Of a DNA stretch of 64,000 nt, positions 37,760-47,673 are shown piece by piece (position 1 is the first letter of the stretch; every line of letters starts with the position of its first letter). The translations under genes and the position numbers were made by a program. The DNA is from Paenisporosarcina sp. OV554. Its GTDB lineage: Bacteria; Bacillota; Bacilli; Bacillales_A; Planococcaceae. The DNA is taken from assembly GCF_003058165.1 (NCBI RefSeq), contig NZ_QBUC01000001.1, forward strand, positions 372,001-436,000, written 5' to 3'. Below the pieces are notes generated by a model. The model was not told where the DNA came from. It did no database searches and saw only the letters and a program-made list of their open reading frames with translations.

Positions 37760-39427
37760 GTGACAAAAACAATAAACGAAACCATTCGAATCATCCCCCT
37801 CGGTGGAGTTGGGGAAATCGGAAAAGCAATGTATGTAGTAGAAATTGATGAAGAAATTTTTATAGTAGATAGCGGACTTATGTTCCCTGAAAATGAAATG
37901 CTTGGAATTGATATAGTAATTCCAGATGTGACGTACTTAGAAGAAAACAAAGCTCGAATAAAAGGAATCTTTTTAACACATGGTCACGAAGATGCAATTG
38001 GATCTATTTCGTATTTGCTAAACAAAATTCAAGCTCCAGTATATGGCTCCCGTTTAACAATTGCCTTAGCTAAAGAGCATTTAAAAGAATTACCAGCTGC
38101 ACAACCTGTGAAATTCTTTGAAGTAACAAATAAAAGCCGCATGAATTTCAAATCAACACACGTTACATTCTTCCACACAACGCATAGTATTCCGGATTCT
38201 TTAGGAATTGTATTCCATACTTCGGAAGGTGCAATTGTGCACACGGGTGAATTTAAATTCGATCAAGCAGCAAAAGGAAGCTACCGTCCAGACATAGCTA
38301 AAATGGCTGGTCTTGGTGAAGAAGGCGTATTTATCTTGATGTCAGATTCAACAGAAGCAGAACGTCCAGGTTATACTACATCTGAATCTGTCGTTGAAGA
38401 ACATTTATCTGAAACCTTCCACGGAGCTAAAGGTCGTATTCTTGTATCGTTGTATTCTTCAAACTTCATTCGTATCCAACAAGTATTTGACACTGCAATT
38501 GAAGCACGACGTAAAGTTGCTGTTGTTGGTAAAACGCTTGAAACCGTATTTGAAGTAGGTAAGCGATTAGATTATTTACAAGTTGACGAAGAAACGTTAA
38601 TTTCAATTAAAGATATTGGGAACTATGAAGACCATGAAGTAGTAATCATTGTGTCTGGTACTCAAGGGGAGCCTATAGAAGCTCTTGAAAAAATGGTAAG
38701 AAAACACCATAAAGATGTGAAGATTAAAGATACAGATACTGTGTTATTTACATTCACACCTTCTCCAGGTATGGAAGTTGCGATGTTCAAGACGATGAAT
38801 CAATTAGCAAAAGTAGGAGCAAAAGTATTAACAGCTAGTAAAAAGGTGCATGTTTCTGGTCATGGTAGTCAAGAAGATTTGAAAATGATGTTGAACTTAA
38901 TGAAACCGAAATTCTTTATCCCAATTCAAGGGGAATTCCGCATGCTTATGGCTCACTCGAAACTTGCTCAAGCAACTGGTTTATCCAAAGCACAAATCTT
39001 TATTGCCGATAAAGGTGACATCGTTGAGTATAAGGGTGGAAAAATGCGCATGAGTGGACGCGTACAAGCTGGAAATGTCTTAATAGACGGCATTGGCGTT
39101 GGTGATGTAGGGAACATCGTATTGCGCGATCGTAAACTGCTTTCACAAGATGGCATTTTCATTGTGACGATCACATTGAATCGTGCACAAAAGAAAATTG
39201 CTTCTGGCCCGGAAATCTTATCTCGCGGATTTGTGTATGTTCGAGAGTCGGAACAACTTATGGAAGAATCAACTGAACTCGCTAAGAAAATAGTTGAAAA
39301 ATATGTAGCTAAAGAAACATTTGAATGGACAAATATTAAACAAGAAATTCGCGACACTTTGAATTCGTATTTATACCAAAAAACGAAAAGACGTCCAATG
39401 ATCATCCCGATTATTATGGAATATTAA
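37760..39427 (+). CDS. rnjB: Ribonuclease J2
   Basis: Metallo-beta-lactamase/beta-CASP RNase that partners RNase J1. The 555-residue length equals B. subtilis RNase J2. The metal motif reads HGHEDA (74-79) rather than the HGHEDH of J1: the last histidine is replaced by alanine, in line with the weak activity known for J2 proteins. Beta-CASP features (SDSTEAERPGYT; HVSGHGSQED) and the C-terminal KTKRRPMIIPIIMEY tail are present. Start GTG 37760 follows TAGGAGGAAAG. In B. subtilis tepA follows; here spoIIIE does. Confidence 0.94.
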   Translation: MTKTINETIRIIPLGGVGEIGKAMYVVEIDEEIFIVDSGLMFPENEMLGIDIVIPDVTYLEENKARIKGIFLTHGHEDAIGSISYLLNKIQAPVYGSRLTIALAKEHLKELPAAQPVKFFEVTNKSRMNFKSTHVTFFHTTHSIPDSLGIVFHTSEGAIVHTGEFKFDQAAKGSYRPDIAKMAGLGEEGVFILMSDSTEAERPGYTTSESVVEEHLSETFHGAKGRILVSLYSSNFIRIQQVFDTAIEARRKVAVVGKTLETVFEVGKRLDYLQVDEETLISIKDIGNYEDHEVVIIVSGTQGEPIEALEKMVRKHHKDVKIKDTDTVLFTFTPSPGMEVAMFKTMNQLAKVGAKVLTASKKVHVSGHGSQEDLKMMLNLMKPKFFIPIQGEFRMLMAHSKLAQATGLSKAQIFIADKGDIVEYKGGKMRMSGRVQAGNVLIDGIGVGDVGNIVLRDRKLLSQDGIFIVTITLNRAQKKIASGPEILSRGFVYVRESEQLMEESTELAKKIVEKYVAKETFEWTNIKQEIRDTLNSYLYQKTKRRPMIIPIIMEY

Positions 39428-39441
39428 GGTGATAAAAGCGG

Positions 39442-39483
39442 AAGGATTTCCACGCCATTTGTACCGGCAGGAAATCCTTTTTC
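39442..39483 (+). terminator. Terminator between rnjB and spoIIIE
   Basis: AAGGATTTCC (39442-39451) pairs with GGAAATCCTT (39470-39479), with a small inner GCC/GGC pairing and a T-run. Confidence 0.8.
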
Positions 39484-39509
39484 TTTGATAATGAAAGAAG
39501 GTGACAAGT

Positions 39510-41828
39510 ATGACAAGTAAAAAGAAAAAAGTGACTAATACGAGAAAAAAACCACCCGAAAAAACACATACACTTATGTTTGAAATTTCTGGCCTTTTAT
39601 TAATTGGTCTCGGTATCATTACTTTTTTTGAATTAGGTTCAGTTGGATTCGGTTTGTCGTCTGTCGCCCGATTTTTCTTCGGAAATTGGCATTTAGCAGT
39701 TGCTTTATTATGTATTGTTATTGCACTTATTATGATGATAAAACGCGCAGTACCTAGTTACAATAACCGAATTATTACTGGATGTTTAAGTATTTTAGCC
39801 AGTATGACTCTTTTCAGTCATTTAGTTCTATTTGAGCAATTGTTTCAAGGTGGAGGACTCGTTAGCGATTCGGTTCTTCGAGAAACTTGGAGAATACTTA
39901 TTGATGGCAATGGCATTGTAAACCGAGATAGCTCCTTAGGTGGCGGGATGATGGGTGCCTTTTTATTCGCATCATTTCATGTTTTATTTGATGCAGGAGG
40001 AGCAACAATCGCGGCTTGGTTATTATTAATGATTGGATTAATCTTACTCTCGGGTAAAGCACTAGTTCCATACTTGGCTAGTCAAATACCACAATGGAAG
40101 AATAAATGGATGGCCCAGAGAGCATTTAAGAAAAAGAATAAAGAGACAGCAAAACCAAAAGTACAGACAAGAAGTGAAAAGCGTAAAAAAACAGCAAGTA
40201 TCCCTTCGAATGCACAGGATATGGAAGTAGCAACGACTATGCAAGAACCAGAAGTTGAACATGTTTCACCAATTATATCCGCTTTCACAGAACGTGTTGA
40301 AAAAAGAGTGGAAACTAAACCTGAGCCAGAACCCGAACTAGTAGAAACTGAAGAATTAAGTGAAAAAGTGTTTGATGCAGTATCGGAAGCGGTTTTAGAA
40401 AATAAAGATTATCAATTACCATCTGCATCAATATTAAATGCACCACCACATAGTGATCAAAGTGGTGAATATTCATTAATTCAAGCAAATGCAAAAAAAT
40501 TAGAAAAAACATTCCAAAGCTTTGGTGTCAAAGCACGTGTTACACAAGTCCATTTAGGTCCTGCCGTAACAAAGTACGAAGTTTTGCCAGACACTGGAGT
40601 GAAAGTCAGCAAAATTGTTAGTCTGAGCGATGACTTAGCTTTAGCGCTAGCAGCTCGTGATATTCGCATTGAAGCACCGATACCAGGAAAATCTGCCATT
40701 GGAATTGAAGTACCAAATCAAGAGGTTGCGATAGTGAGTTTACGTGAAGTTTTAGATGCCAAAGAAAACAATAAACCTGATTCTAAATTAATGATCGGAC
40801 TGGGCCGTGATATTACGGGGCAAGCCGTGCTAGCAGAGTTAAATAAAATGCCACATTTACTTGTTGCCGGTTCAACGGGTAGTGGTAAAAGTGTTTGTAT
40901 TAATGGCATTATCGTCAGTATTATCATGCGAGCGAAACCACACGAAGTCAAAATGATGATGATTGACCCGAAAATGGTTGAATTAAATGTATACAACGGT
41001 ATTCCACATTTGTTAGCGCCGGTTGTTACAGATCCAAGAAAAGCTTCTCAAGCACTCAAAAAAGTAGTATCAGAAATGGAACGTCGATATGACTTGTTTT
41101 CTCATACTGGAATGCGAAACATTGAAGGCTACAATGAACACATTAGAAAATGGAATGAGGAGAACGATGAGAAACATCCAAAACTTCCATATATCGTTGT
41201 TATCGTGGATGAGTTAGCAGATTTAATGATGGTTGCTTCTAATGATGTGGAAGATTCAATTACTCGATTAGCTCAGATGGCTCGTGCGGCAGGTATTCAT
41301 TTAATTATTGCTACACAAAGACCAAGTGTTGATGTCATTACAGGAGTAATCAAAGCCAATATTCCTTCGAGGATTGCATTTGCGGTATCGTCTTCAATTG
41401 ACTCCCGGACTATACTTGATATGGGAGGAGCGGAAAAATTGTTAGGGCGAGGAGATATGCTGTTTTTAGCAGCTGGGGCTTCGAAGCCAGTTCGCGTACA
41501 AGGAGCATTCTTATCTGACCAAGAAGTCGAAAAAGTAGTTGATTTTGCAATTGCTCAACAAAAAGCTCAGTACCAAGAAGAAATGATTCCAACAGAAATT
41601 GAAGAAGTATCTAGAGATGAGGAAACAGATGATTTATATGATGAAGCTGTACAACTTGTCACAGATATGCAAACGGCTTCAGTCTCACTTTTGCAAAGAA
41701 GATTTCGTATTGGATACTCTCGAGCGGCACGAATAATCGACCAAATGGAAATGCGTGGAGTTGTCGGTGGTTATGAAGGAAGTAAACCAAGACAAGTACT
41801 TCAAGGAAAACAAGATGATGGAAATTGA
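39510..41828 (+). CDS. spoIIIE: DNA translocase SpoIIIE/FtsK
   Basis: Membrane-anchored ATPase that pumps the chromosome into the forespore and clears DNA from division septa. I start at ATG 39510, with AGAAGGTGA upstream, rather than GTG 39501 inside that site; length 772. Four membrane segments lie in residues ~25-185, followed by a charged linker, the motor with Walker A GSTGSGKS (~453) and Walker [13 protein letters not shown], and the C-terminal gamma winged helix ([16 protein letters not shown]) that reads SRS/KOPS sequences. The Gram-positive FtsK-type name cannot be separated from SpoIIIE by sequence alone; position favours SpoIIIE. Confidence 0.93.
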   Translation: MTSKKKKVTNTRKKPPEKTHTLMFEISGLLLIGLGIITFFELGSVGFGLSSVARFFFGNWHLAVALLCIVIALIMMIKRAVPSYNNRIITGCLSILASMTLFSHLVLFEQLFQGGGLVSDSVLRETWRILIDGNGIVNRDSSLGGGMMGAFLFASFHVLFDAGGATIAAWLLLMIGLILLSGKALVPYLASQIPQWKNKWMAQRAFKKKNKETAKPKVQTRSEKRKKTASIPSNAQDMEVATTMQEPEVEHVSPIISAFTERVEKRVETKPEPEPELVETEELSEKVFDAVSEAVLENKDYQLPSASILNAPPHSDQSGEYSLIQANAKKLEKTFQSFGVKARVTQVHLGPAVTKYEVLPDTGVKVSKIVSLSDDLALALAARDIRIEAPIPGKSAIGIEVPNQEVAIVSLREVLDAKENNKPDSKLMIGLGRDITGQAVLAELNKMPHLLVAGSTGSGKSVCINGIIVSIIMRAKPHEVKMMMIDPKMVELNVYNGIPHLLAPVVTDPRKASQALKKVVSEMERRYDLFSHTGMRNIEGYNEHIRKWNEENDEKHPKLPYIVVIVDELADLMMVASNDVEDSITRLAQMARAAGIHLIIATQRPSVDVITGVIKANIPSRIAFAVSSSIDSRTILDMGGAEKLLGRGDMLFLAAGASKPVRVQGAFLSDQEVEKVVDFAIAQQKAQYQEEMIPTEIEEVSRDEETDDLYDEAVQLVTDMQTASVSLLQRRFRIGYSRAARIIDQMEMRGVVGGYEGSKPRQVLQGKQDDGN

Positions 41829-41925
41829 TATGGATTATTATGACAAAAAGATTGCGAAAAAAATTAAAATTTTTACGAATCTTTGACTAATTACCCATAA
41901 ATCTATTTATTTAAACAAATAAAAG

Positions 41926-41934
41926 TGGTATAGT
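41926..41934 (+). promoter_or_regulatory. Extended -10 promoter of the GntR regulator gene
   Basis: TGGTATAGT forms an extended -10 element; the region where a -35 would lie (TTTATT at 41906) is poor. The predicted start lies about 60 bases before the gene. Confidence 0.5.
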
Positions 41935-41960
41935 ATGTCTGATTAGTAGGAAAGTTTTAC

Positions 41961-41974
41961 ATCAGATGTCTGAT
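41961..41974. promoter_or_regulatory. Candidate operator for the GntR regulator
   Basis: ATCAGATGTCTGAT is an inverted repeat with 6-base arms. The half sequence ATGTCTGAT also occurs directly at 41935-41943, just after the -10 box. Placement downstream of the promoter fits autoregulation by the adjacent GntR protein. This is inferred from pattern only. Confidence 0.4.
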
Positions 41975-41998
41975 CTCTTCTGTTGGTGGTGATTTAGT

Positions 41999-42727
41999 AT
42001 GACAATAAAAACAGATCATCGTCATTTGTATCTTCAAGTGATCGATCGTCTTAAAGACGATATTGCAAAAGGTGTATTCAAAGAGAAGGAAAAATTGCCT
42101 TCAGAATTTGAACTGGCCAAATCACTTGGAATCAGTCGTGCAACACTTCGTGAAGCACTTAGACTGTTGGAAGAAGAAAATGTTATCGTAAGACGTCATG
42201 GTGTAGGTACATTTGTTAATTCGAAACCAGTTTTCACTTCTGGTATCGAACATTTAACAAGTATCTCCTCTATGATACGGAAAGCGGGCATGGAACCAGG
42301 TACTATTTATTTGAGTTCTATGGAAGCGCTTTCGTCTGAAGATGATATAAAACGCTTTCATTGCGAAATAGACGAATCAGTCATTACAATTGAACGTGTA
42401 AGGACAGCAAATGGTGAACCAGTTGTGTATTGTGTGGACAAAGTTCCCGCAAAGTATTTGCCTTCTGATTTTTTAAGTAGGCAAGAAGGTTCGATTTTCA
42501 CAGCAATTGAAGAATCCGGGGAAATCCGGGTAACTTATGCTGTTACTTTTATCGACCCAACAGGCTACCACGAAGTGGCATCTCCGATTTTAGAGTGTGA
42601 ACCTGAAACGGCGTTACTAGTTCTGAAGCAATTACATTATAATGACAAAGATCAAGTAGTATTATATTCAAAAAACTATTTTAGAGCTGACAAATTCAGT
42701 TTCCATGTAGTCCGTAAAAGGGTGTAA
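41999..42727 (+). CDS. ymfC: GntR/HutC-family transcriptional regulator (YmfC-like)
   Basis: Winged-helix repressor with a UTRA ligand domain. The 242 residues have the N-terminal GntR DNA-binding domain ([46 protein letters not shown]) and a C-terminal UTRA domain (~95-240; [15 protein letters not shown]). ATG 41999 follows TGGTGGTGAT. It sits 51 bases upstream of a nucleoside-type ABC importer and is the obvious candidate to control it. The ligand is unknown; UTRA domains often bind sugars or small metabolites. Confidence 0.9.
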   Translation: MTIKTDHRHLYLQVIDRLKDDIAKGVFKEKEKLPSEFELAKSLGISRATLREALRLLEEENVIVRRHGVGTFVNSKPVFTSGIEHLTSISSMIRKAGMEPGTIYLSSMEALSSEDDIKRFHCEIDESVITIERVRTANGEPVVYCVDKVPAKYLPSDFLSRQEGSIFTAIEESGEIRVTYAVTFIDPTGYHEVASPILECEPETALLVLKQLHYNDKDQVVLYSKNYFRADKFSFHVVRKRV

Positions 42728-42778
42728 AACATCAAACTTCCTGCTAATATGAAAAAACATTTTTTGGGGGGTCTCAAA

Positions 42779-43840
42779 TTGACAAAGCGTAAATTTGGTT
42801 TAGCTTTATCGATGGTATTAGCTGCTAGCACAATTCTAGGTGCATGTGGTGCTGACAAAGAAGAAACTAAAAAAGGTAATGGTGGCGAAGAAAAAAATGA
42901 TTTTTCTGTAGCAATGGTTACTGATGTTGGTGGAGTAGATGACAAATCATTCAACCAATCAGCTTGGGAAGGTATTAAAGAATTTGGGGCTGACAACGGT
43001 CTTGAAAAAGGCGACGGTGGAATTGACTACTTACAATCAAAATCTGATGCTGACTATAACACGAACTTAAACAAATTAGTTCGTCGAGATTTTGATTTAG
43101 TTTTTGGTGTTGGGTACAAAATGCAAGAGTCTGTTGAAGAAATTTCTAAACAAAAACAAGATAATAAATTTGCGATTATTGATTCAGTTGTAGATCAACC
43201 AAATGTAGCCTCAGTATTATTCAAAGAGCAAGAAGGCTCTTATCTTGCTGGTGTAGCCGCAGCTTTAATGACAAAATCTAAAAAAATTGGTTTCGTTGGC
43301 GGCATGGAAAGTGATGTTATCGAACGTTTTGAAGCTGGTTTCCTAGAAGGCGTTAAAGCTGTAGATCCTAGCATTAAAGTTGATGTTCAGTATGCTGGAG
43401 CATTTGACAAAGCAGAACTTGGTAAAACAACTGCAAACCGTATGTATTCTTCTGGCGTAGATATTATTTTCCATGCTGCTGGTGGTACTGGTAATGGTGT
43501 ATTTGCAGAAGCAAAAGAATTAAAAACTAAAAATCCGGATTCTTATGTGTGGGTAATCGGTGTTGACTCTGACCAATATGAAGAAGGCGCAGTTGGTGAT
43601 ACAAATGTTACTTTAACTTCAATGTTAAAACGTGTTGACATTGCTGTACAAGACCTTACTAAATTGGCTATGGAAGACAAATTCCCAGGTGGAGAAACAT
43701 CTGTTTACGGTTTAGCTGAAGATGGCGTTGCATTAGCGGATTCTCGTGGAGCGATTCCTGAAGATGTTTTAGCTCAAATTGACGAATATGCTAAGAAAAT
43801 CGCTGATGGCGATGTTGTTGTTCCTGAAACTGTAGAGTAA
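42779..43840 (+). CDS. nupN: BMP-family substrate-binding lipoprotein of a nucleoside ABC transporter
   Basis: Surface lipoprotein of the basic membrane protein (BMP/PnrA) family that captures purine nucleosides. I start at TTG 42779, 8 bases after the GGGGGG ribosome site; it opens [17 protein letters not shown] and a lipobox LGAC with Cys23. An in-frame ATG at 42749 lies upstream of that site. The mature 330 residues contain [48 protein letters not shown] and [10 protein letters not shown], all typical. It is similar to B. subtilis NupN (YufN), reported to import guanosine; exact substrate here is inferred. Confidence 0.92.
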   Translation: MTKRKFGLALSMVLAASTILGACGADKEETKKGNGGEEKNDFSVAMVTDVGGVDDKSFNQSAWEGIKEFGADNGLEKGDGGIDYLQSKSDADYNTNLNKLVRRDFDLVFGVGYKMQESVEEISKQKQDNKFAIIDSVVDQPNVASVLFKEQEGSYLAGVAAALMTKSKKIGFVGGMESDVIERFEAGFLEGVKAVDPSIKVDVQYAGAFDKAELGKTTANRMYSSGVDIIFHAAGGTGNGVFAEAKELKTKNPDSYVWVIGVDSDQYEEGAVGDTNVTLTSMLKRVDIAVQDLTKLAMEDKFPGGETSVYGLAEDGVALADSRGAIPEDVLAQIDEYAKKIADGDVVVPETVE

Positions 43841-43855
43841 ATAACTTAAATAAGT

Positions 43856-43895
43856 CATCATAGAGACTGGATACCTGGTCTCTATGATGTTTTTC
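43856..43895 (+). terminator. Terminator-like hairpin after nupN
   Basis: A perfect 12-bp stem, CATCATAGAGAC (43856-43867) with GTCTCTATGATG (43878-43889), followed by TTTTTC. Such hairpins after a binding-protein gene commonly stabilise its message and reduce downstream transport-gene expression. Confidence 0.8.
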
Positions 43896-43917
43896 TTGCC
43901 CTTTCAAATTAATAGAT

Positions 43918-43943
43918 GAAAGGTTTTATGATTGAAACCTTTC
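43918..43943 (+). other. Second hairpin between nupN and nupO
   Basis: GAAAGGTTT (43918-43926) pairs perfectly with AAACCTTTC (43935-43943), 8-base loop, followed after seven bases by a run of eight Ts. It could be a second attenuator or an RNA-processing site. Confidence 0.5.
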
Positions 43944-43989
43944 CTGTATTAATTTTTTTTCATTTAAAAACCTAAGGGAGTGAAATATA

Positions 43990-45546
43990 TTGGAACATGT
44001 TATTGAAATGCTCAATATCCGAAAAGAGTTCGGAAATTTTGTAGCTAATGACAACATTACCCTTCAACTAAAAAAAGGTGAAATTCATGCCCTTCTTGGT
44101 GAGAATGGTGCAGGAAAATCAACATTAATGAACGTACTCTTTGGACTTTACCAACCAGAAGGCGGAGAAATCCGTGTTCGAGGACAAGAAGTAAAGATTA
44201 CAGATCCTAATGTAGCGAATAATCTCGGCATAGGGATGGTTCACCAACATTTTATGTTAGTTGAAGATTTTTCCGTTACGGAAAATATTATTTTAGGTAG
44301 TGAGCCAACAAAAGGCGGTATGATTTCAGTTAAAGCAGCTGCTAAGAAAGTTCAAGAGCTTTCAGAGCTTTATAATCTGAATGTTGATCCTTACGCAAAA
44401 ATTGAAGACATTTCCGTTGGTATGCAACAACGCGTAGAAATATTGAAAACATTATATCGAGGCGCTGAAATTTTAATATTTGATGAGCCTACTGCTTCCT
44501 TAACACCTCAAGAAATTACTGAATTAATTCAAATCATGCGTCGTTTAATTGAAGAAGGAAAATCCATCATTTTGATTACTCATAAATTAAAAGAAATTAT
44601 GGATGTTTCTGACCGAGTAACTGTCATTCGTAAAGGTAAAGGGATTGGCACTGTTATTACATCTGAGACTAATCCGAATGACCTTGCATCTCTCATGGTA
44701 GGGCGTCAAGTGGAGTTTAAAACTGTTAAAGGTGTCGCAAATCCAACAACTGATGTATTAGAAATTAAAGATTTAGTTGTATGTGATTACCGTGGCGTTG
44801 AAAAAGTAAAAAGTCTTAACTTACAAGTGCGCAAAGGTGAAATCGTAGGGATTGCTGGAATAGATGGCAATGGCCAATCAGAATTAATAGAAGCAATCAC
44901 TGGTTTACGTAAAGTGAAAAGTGGACAAGTTTTCATGAATGGTCAAGAGATTACAGGTCAACGACCACGTAAGGTTACTGAATCAGGCGTTGGTCATATA
45001 CCTCAAGATCGTCATAAGCATGGACTAGTACTTGATTTCCCAGTAGGACACAATATTGCTTTGCAAACCTATTACTCTAGTCCTAATTCGAAGAATGGCT
45101 TCATGGACTATTCAGCGATTTCCAAAAAAGCCAATGAAATTATTCGGAAATATGATGTTCGAACACAAGGAGATCATGAACCTGCAAGAGCACTATCAGG
45201 TGGTAACCAGCAAAAAGCGATTATTGGGCGTGAAATCGATAGAGATCCAGATTTATTAATTGCGGCTCTTCCAACACGTGGATTAGACGTAGGAGCAATT
45301 GAATTTATTCACCAACGCCTGATTGAGCAACGTGATAAAGGTAAAGCCGTACTATTAATTTCTTTTGAATTAGACGAAGTAATGAACGTATCTGACCGCA
45401 TTGCGGTAATATACGACGGTCAAATCGTCGATACGCTAGATCCTCTTCAGACGAATGAACAAGAACTTGGTTTGTTAATGGCGGGCCAAACAAAAAATGG
45501 CACGCAGTCGACTCAAGTGAAAGAGGAGGGCAGTACTCATGTCTAA
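43990..45546 (+). CDS. nupO: Nucleoside ABC transporter ATP-binding protein (double ATPase)
   Basis: Cytoplasmic ATPase driving the nucleoside importer. The 518 residues hold two fused nucleotide-binding domains. The first has Walker A GENGAGKS (37-44), signature SVGMQQRVEI and Walker B ILIFDEPTASL. The second has a degenerate Walker A (GIDGNGQSEL), signature ALSGGNQQK and LLIAALPTRGLD, an arrangement typical of this sugar/nucleoside family. TTG 43990 follows AAGGGAGTGA. It overlaps nupP by 8 bases. Confidence 0.93.
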   Translation: MEHVIEMLNIRKEFGNFVANDNITLQLKKGEIHALLGENGAGKSTLMNVLFGLYQPEGGEIRVRGQEVKITDPNVANNLGIGMVHQHFMLVEDFSVTENIILGSEPTKGGMISVKAAAKKVQELSELYNLNVDPYAKIEDISVGMQQRVEILKTLYRGAEILIFDEPTASLTPQEITELIQIMRRLIEEGKSIILITHKLKEIMDVSDRVTVIRKGKGIGTVITSETNPNDLASLMVGRQVEFKTVKGVANPTTDVLEIKDLVVCDYRGVEKVKSLNLQVRKGEIVGIAGIDGNGQSELIEAITGLRKVKSGQVFMNGQEITGQRPRKVTESGVGHIPQDRHKHGLVLDFPVGHNIALQTYYSSPNSKNGFMDYSAISKKANEIIRKYDVRTQGDHEPARALSGGNQQKAIIGREIDRDPDLLIAALPTRGLDVGAIEFIHQRLIEQRDKGKAVLLISFELDEVMNVSDRIAVIYDGQIVDTLDPLQTNEQELGLLMAGQTKNGTQSTQVKEEGSTHV

Positions 45547-46588
45547 TCGTTTAGTTAACATTTTAGTACCAGGTGTCTCCGTGATTTTAGGGTTACTGGT
45601 TGGAGCAGTTGTTATGATGGTCAGTGGATATGATCCTGTTGAAGGGTACATCGCATTGTGGAACGGTATCTTTGGTGATGCCTATACTATTGGTGAAACA
45701 ATTCGTCAAATTACACCTTACATACTAGCTGGGCTAGCGGTTGCTTTTGCTTTTCGCACTGGGCTCTTTAATATCGGTGTAGAAGGTCAATTAATCGTAG
45801 GTTGGTTTGCGGCAGCATACGTTGGGATTACATTTGATGAGTTGCCAAAAATGATTCACTTGCCACTTGCAATAATTGCAGCTGCATTAGCAGGTGCATT
45901 ATGGGGCTTCATTCCTGGACTATTAAAAGCCAAATTCAAAGTACACGAAGTAATTGTAACAATCATGATGAACTACATTGCGCTTCACACATCTAATGCT
46001 TTAATAAGAGCAGTTTCTGATGGTGGAGACAATACAGGTGGAATTAATCCAACCGCATCTCTTCGCTCTGAGTTTTTAGAAAATATGACAGATTTTTCTC
46101 GTTTACACTATGGAATTTTAATTGCACTTGCTATGGTACTAGTAATGTGGTTGATTTTAGAAAAAACAACTCGTGGATTTGAATTGAAAGCAGTAGGGTT
46201 AAACCAACATGCTTCAGAATACGCGGGGATGAATGTAAATAAAAATATTATTTTAGCGATGGTTATATCTGGGGCATTTGCTGGTCTAGCTGGCGCAATG
46301 GAAGCGCTTGGTACGTTTGGATATGCTTCTGTTAAAGGTGGATTTACAGGAATCGGATTCGACGGTATTGCTGTAGCCCTTCTTGGTGCAAATACACCAC
46401 TAGGAGTAATATTTGGAGCAACCTTATTTGGCTCACTAAAATATGGAGCAACAAATATGCCGAACGAAGCAGGTATTCCAGAGGAAATAGTGTCTATTAT
46501 TATAGCAATTATTATTTTCTTTGTAGCATCTGGTTATGTTATTCGTTTATTGCTAGAGCGCTTCAGCAAGAAAAAGGAGGCGAAGTAA
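45539..46588 (+). CDS. nupP: Nucleoside ABC transporter permease 1
   Basis: Integral membrane permease of the BPD_transp_2 family (as in YufP). The 349 residues contain about nine to ten hydrophobic segments and the conserved AFRTGLFNIGVEGQL and KAKFKVHEVIVTIMMNYIAL regions. ATG 45539 lies within the end of nupO, so translation is coupled; ribosome site AGAGGAGGGC. Pairs with nupQ to form the channel. Confidence 0.93.
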   Translation: MSNRLVNILVPGVSVILGLLVGAVVMMVSGYDPVEGYIALWNGIFGDAYTIGETIRQITPYILAGLAVAFAFRTGLFNIGVEGQLIVGWFAAAYVGITFDELPKMIHLPLAIIAAALAGALWGFIPGLLKAKFKVHEVIVTIMMNYIALHTSNALIRAVSDGGDNTGGINPTASLRSEFLENMTDFSRLHYGILIALAMVLVMWLILEKTTRGFELKAVGLNQHASEYAGMNVNKNIILAMVISGAFAGLAGAMEALGTFGYASVKGGFTGIGFDGIAVALLGANTPLGVIFGATLFGSLKYGATNMPNEAGIPEEIVSIIIAIIIFFVASGYVIRLLLERFSKKKEAK

Positions 46589-46589
46589 C

Positions 46590-47549
46590 ATGAGTTTCTT
46601 AGAGATACTATATTTCCTTATTCCAGCAGCAATTGCGTATGCAGCACCTCTTATAGTAACAGCCATTGGTGGTGTGTTTTCTGAGCGGTCGGGAGTAGTA
46701 AACATCGGTTTAGAAGGACTCATGGTAATGGGAGCCTTCATCGGGATTTTATTCAATTTAACATTTGTTAATGTTTTTGGAGAAAGTACAGAATGGATTG
46801 CTCTATTAGCAGCTATGGTTGTTGCAGCACTATTCTCGTTACTACATGCAGTGGCATCCGTGTCGTTTCGTGCTGATCAAGTTGTATCTGGTGTTGCTAT
46901 TAACTTATTAGCAGTAGCGCTTTGTTTATTCTTAGTTAAAATGATTTACGATAAAGGTCAAACTGATTTTGTTCAAGAGCGATTCTTGCGTGACGATATT
47001 CCGTTCTTAAAAGATATTCCAATTTTAGGCCCGATGTTTTTCCAGAACGTCTATTGGACTTCTGTTTTAGCAATTGGGATTGCTATTCTAGCTTGGGTTG
47101 TATTGTATTACACTCCATTCGGTCTTCGCTTACGTGCAGTTGGTGAACATCCAATGGCTGCAGATACGATGGGGATAAATGTAACACGTATGCGCTATAT
47201 TGCCGTAATGATTTCAGGTGGTTTAGCAGGAATTGGTGGGGCGATTTATTCTCAGTCAATTTCGTTAGACTTTGGTCATTCAACGATTAATGGGCAAGGA
47301 TTCATGGCTTTAGCAGCAATGATTTTTGGTAAATGGCATCCTCTTGGTGCTATGGGTGCAGCCGTATTCTTTGGTTTTGCACAAGCATTAAGTATTGTCG
47401 GTGGATCATTGCCGTATATTAGTGAAATTCCAAGTGTTTTCTTGTTAATTTTACCTTATGTATTAACGATTCTTGCTTTGGCTGGTTTCATAGGAAAAGC
47501 AAATGCACCAAAAGCTTTAGGAACTCCATATATAAAAGGGAATCGATAA
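46590..47549 (+). CDS. nupQ: Nucleoside ABC transporter permease 2
   Basis: Second permease subunit, 319 residues with around eight to nine membrane segments. Motifs include GGVFSERSGVVNIGLEGLMVMGAF and GLRLRAVGEHPMAADTMGINV, shared with YufQ. ATG 46590 lies one base after the nupP stop, with ribosome site AAAAAGGAGGCG. Last gene of the transporter operon, followed by a strong terminator. Confidence 0.93.
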   Translation: MSFLEILYFLIPAAIAYAAPLIVTAIGGVFSERSGVVNIGLEGLMVMGAFIGILFNLTFVNVFGESTEWIALLAAMVVAALFSLLHAVASVSFRADQVVSGVAINLLAVALCLFLVKMIYDKGQTDFVQERFLRDDIPFLKDIPILGPMFFQNVYWTSVLAIGIAILAWVVLYYTPFGLRLRAVGEHPMAADTMGINVTRMRYIAVMISGGLAGIGGAIYSQSISLDFGHSTINGQGFMALAAMIFGKWHPLGAMGAAVFFGFAQALSIVGGSLPYISEIPSVFLLILPYVLTILALAGFIGKANAPKALGTPYIKGNR

Positions 47550-47559
47550 GAATAATAGT

Positions 47560-47591
47560 AAAGGACTAAGCATTTTGCTTAGTCCTTTTTT
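47560..47591 (+). terminator. Intrinsic terminator after nupQ
   Basis: A perfect 13-bp stem, AAAGGACTAAGCA (47560-47572) with TGCTTAGTCCTTT (47576-47588), and a T-run. It ends the ymfC-nupNOPQ block. Confidence 0.9.
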
Positions 47592-47600
47592 GCAGGCAAT

Positions 47601-47630
47601 TTGCAATCATTTACCAGCACCATGTATAGT
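47601..47630 (+). promoter_or_regulatory. Sigma-A promoter of ymfF
   Basis: TTGCAA (47601-47606), an 18-base spacer and TATAGT (47625-47630), located just after the nupQ terminator. Confidence 0.5.
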
Positions 47631-47673
47631 GAATGTAATGGTATGGCATATTATAGCTATAGGAGGAATTTCA

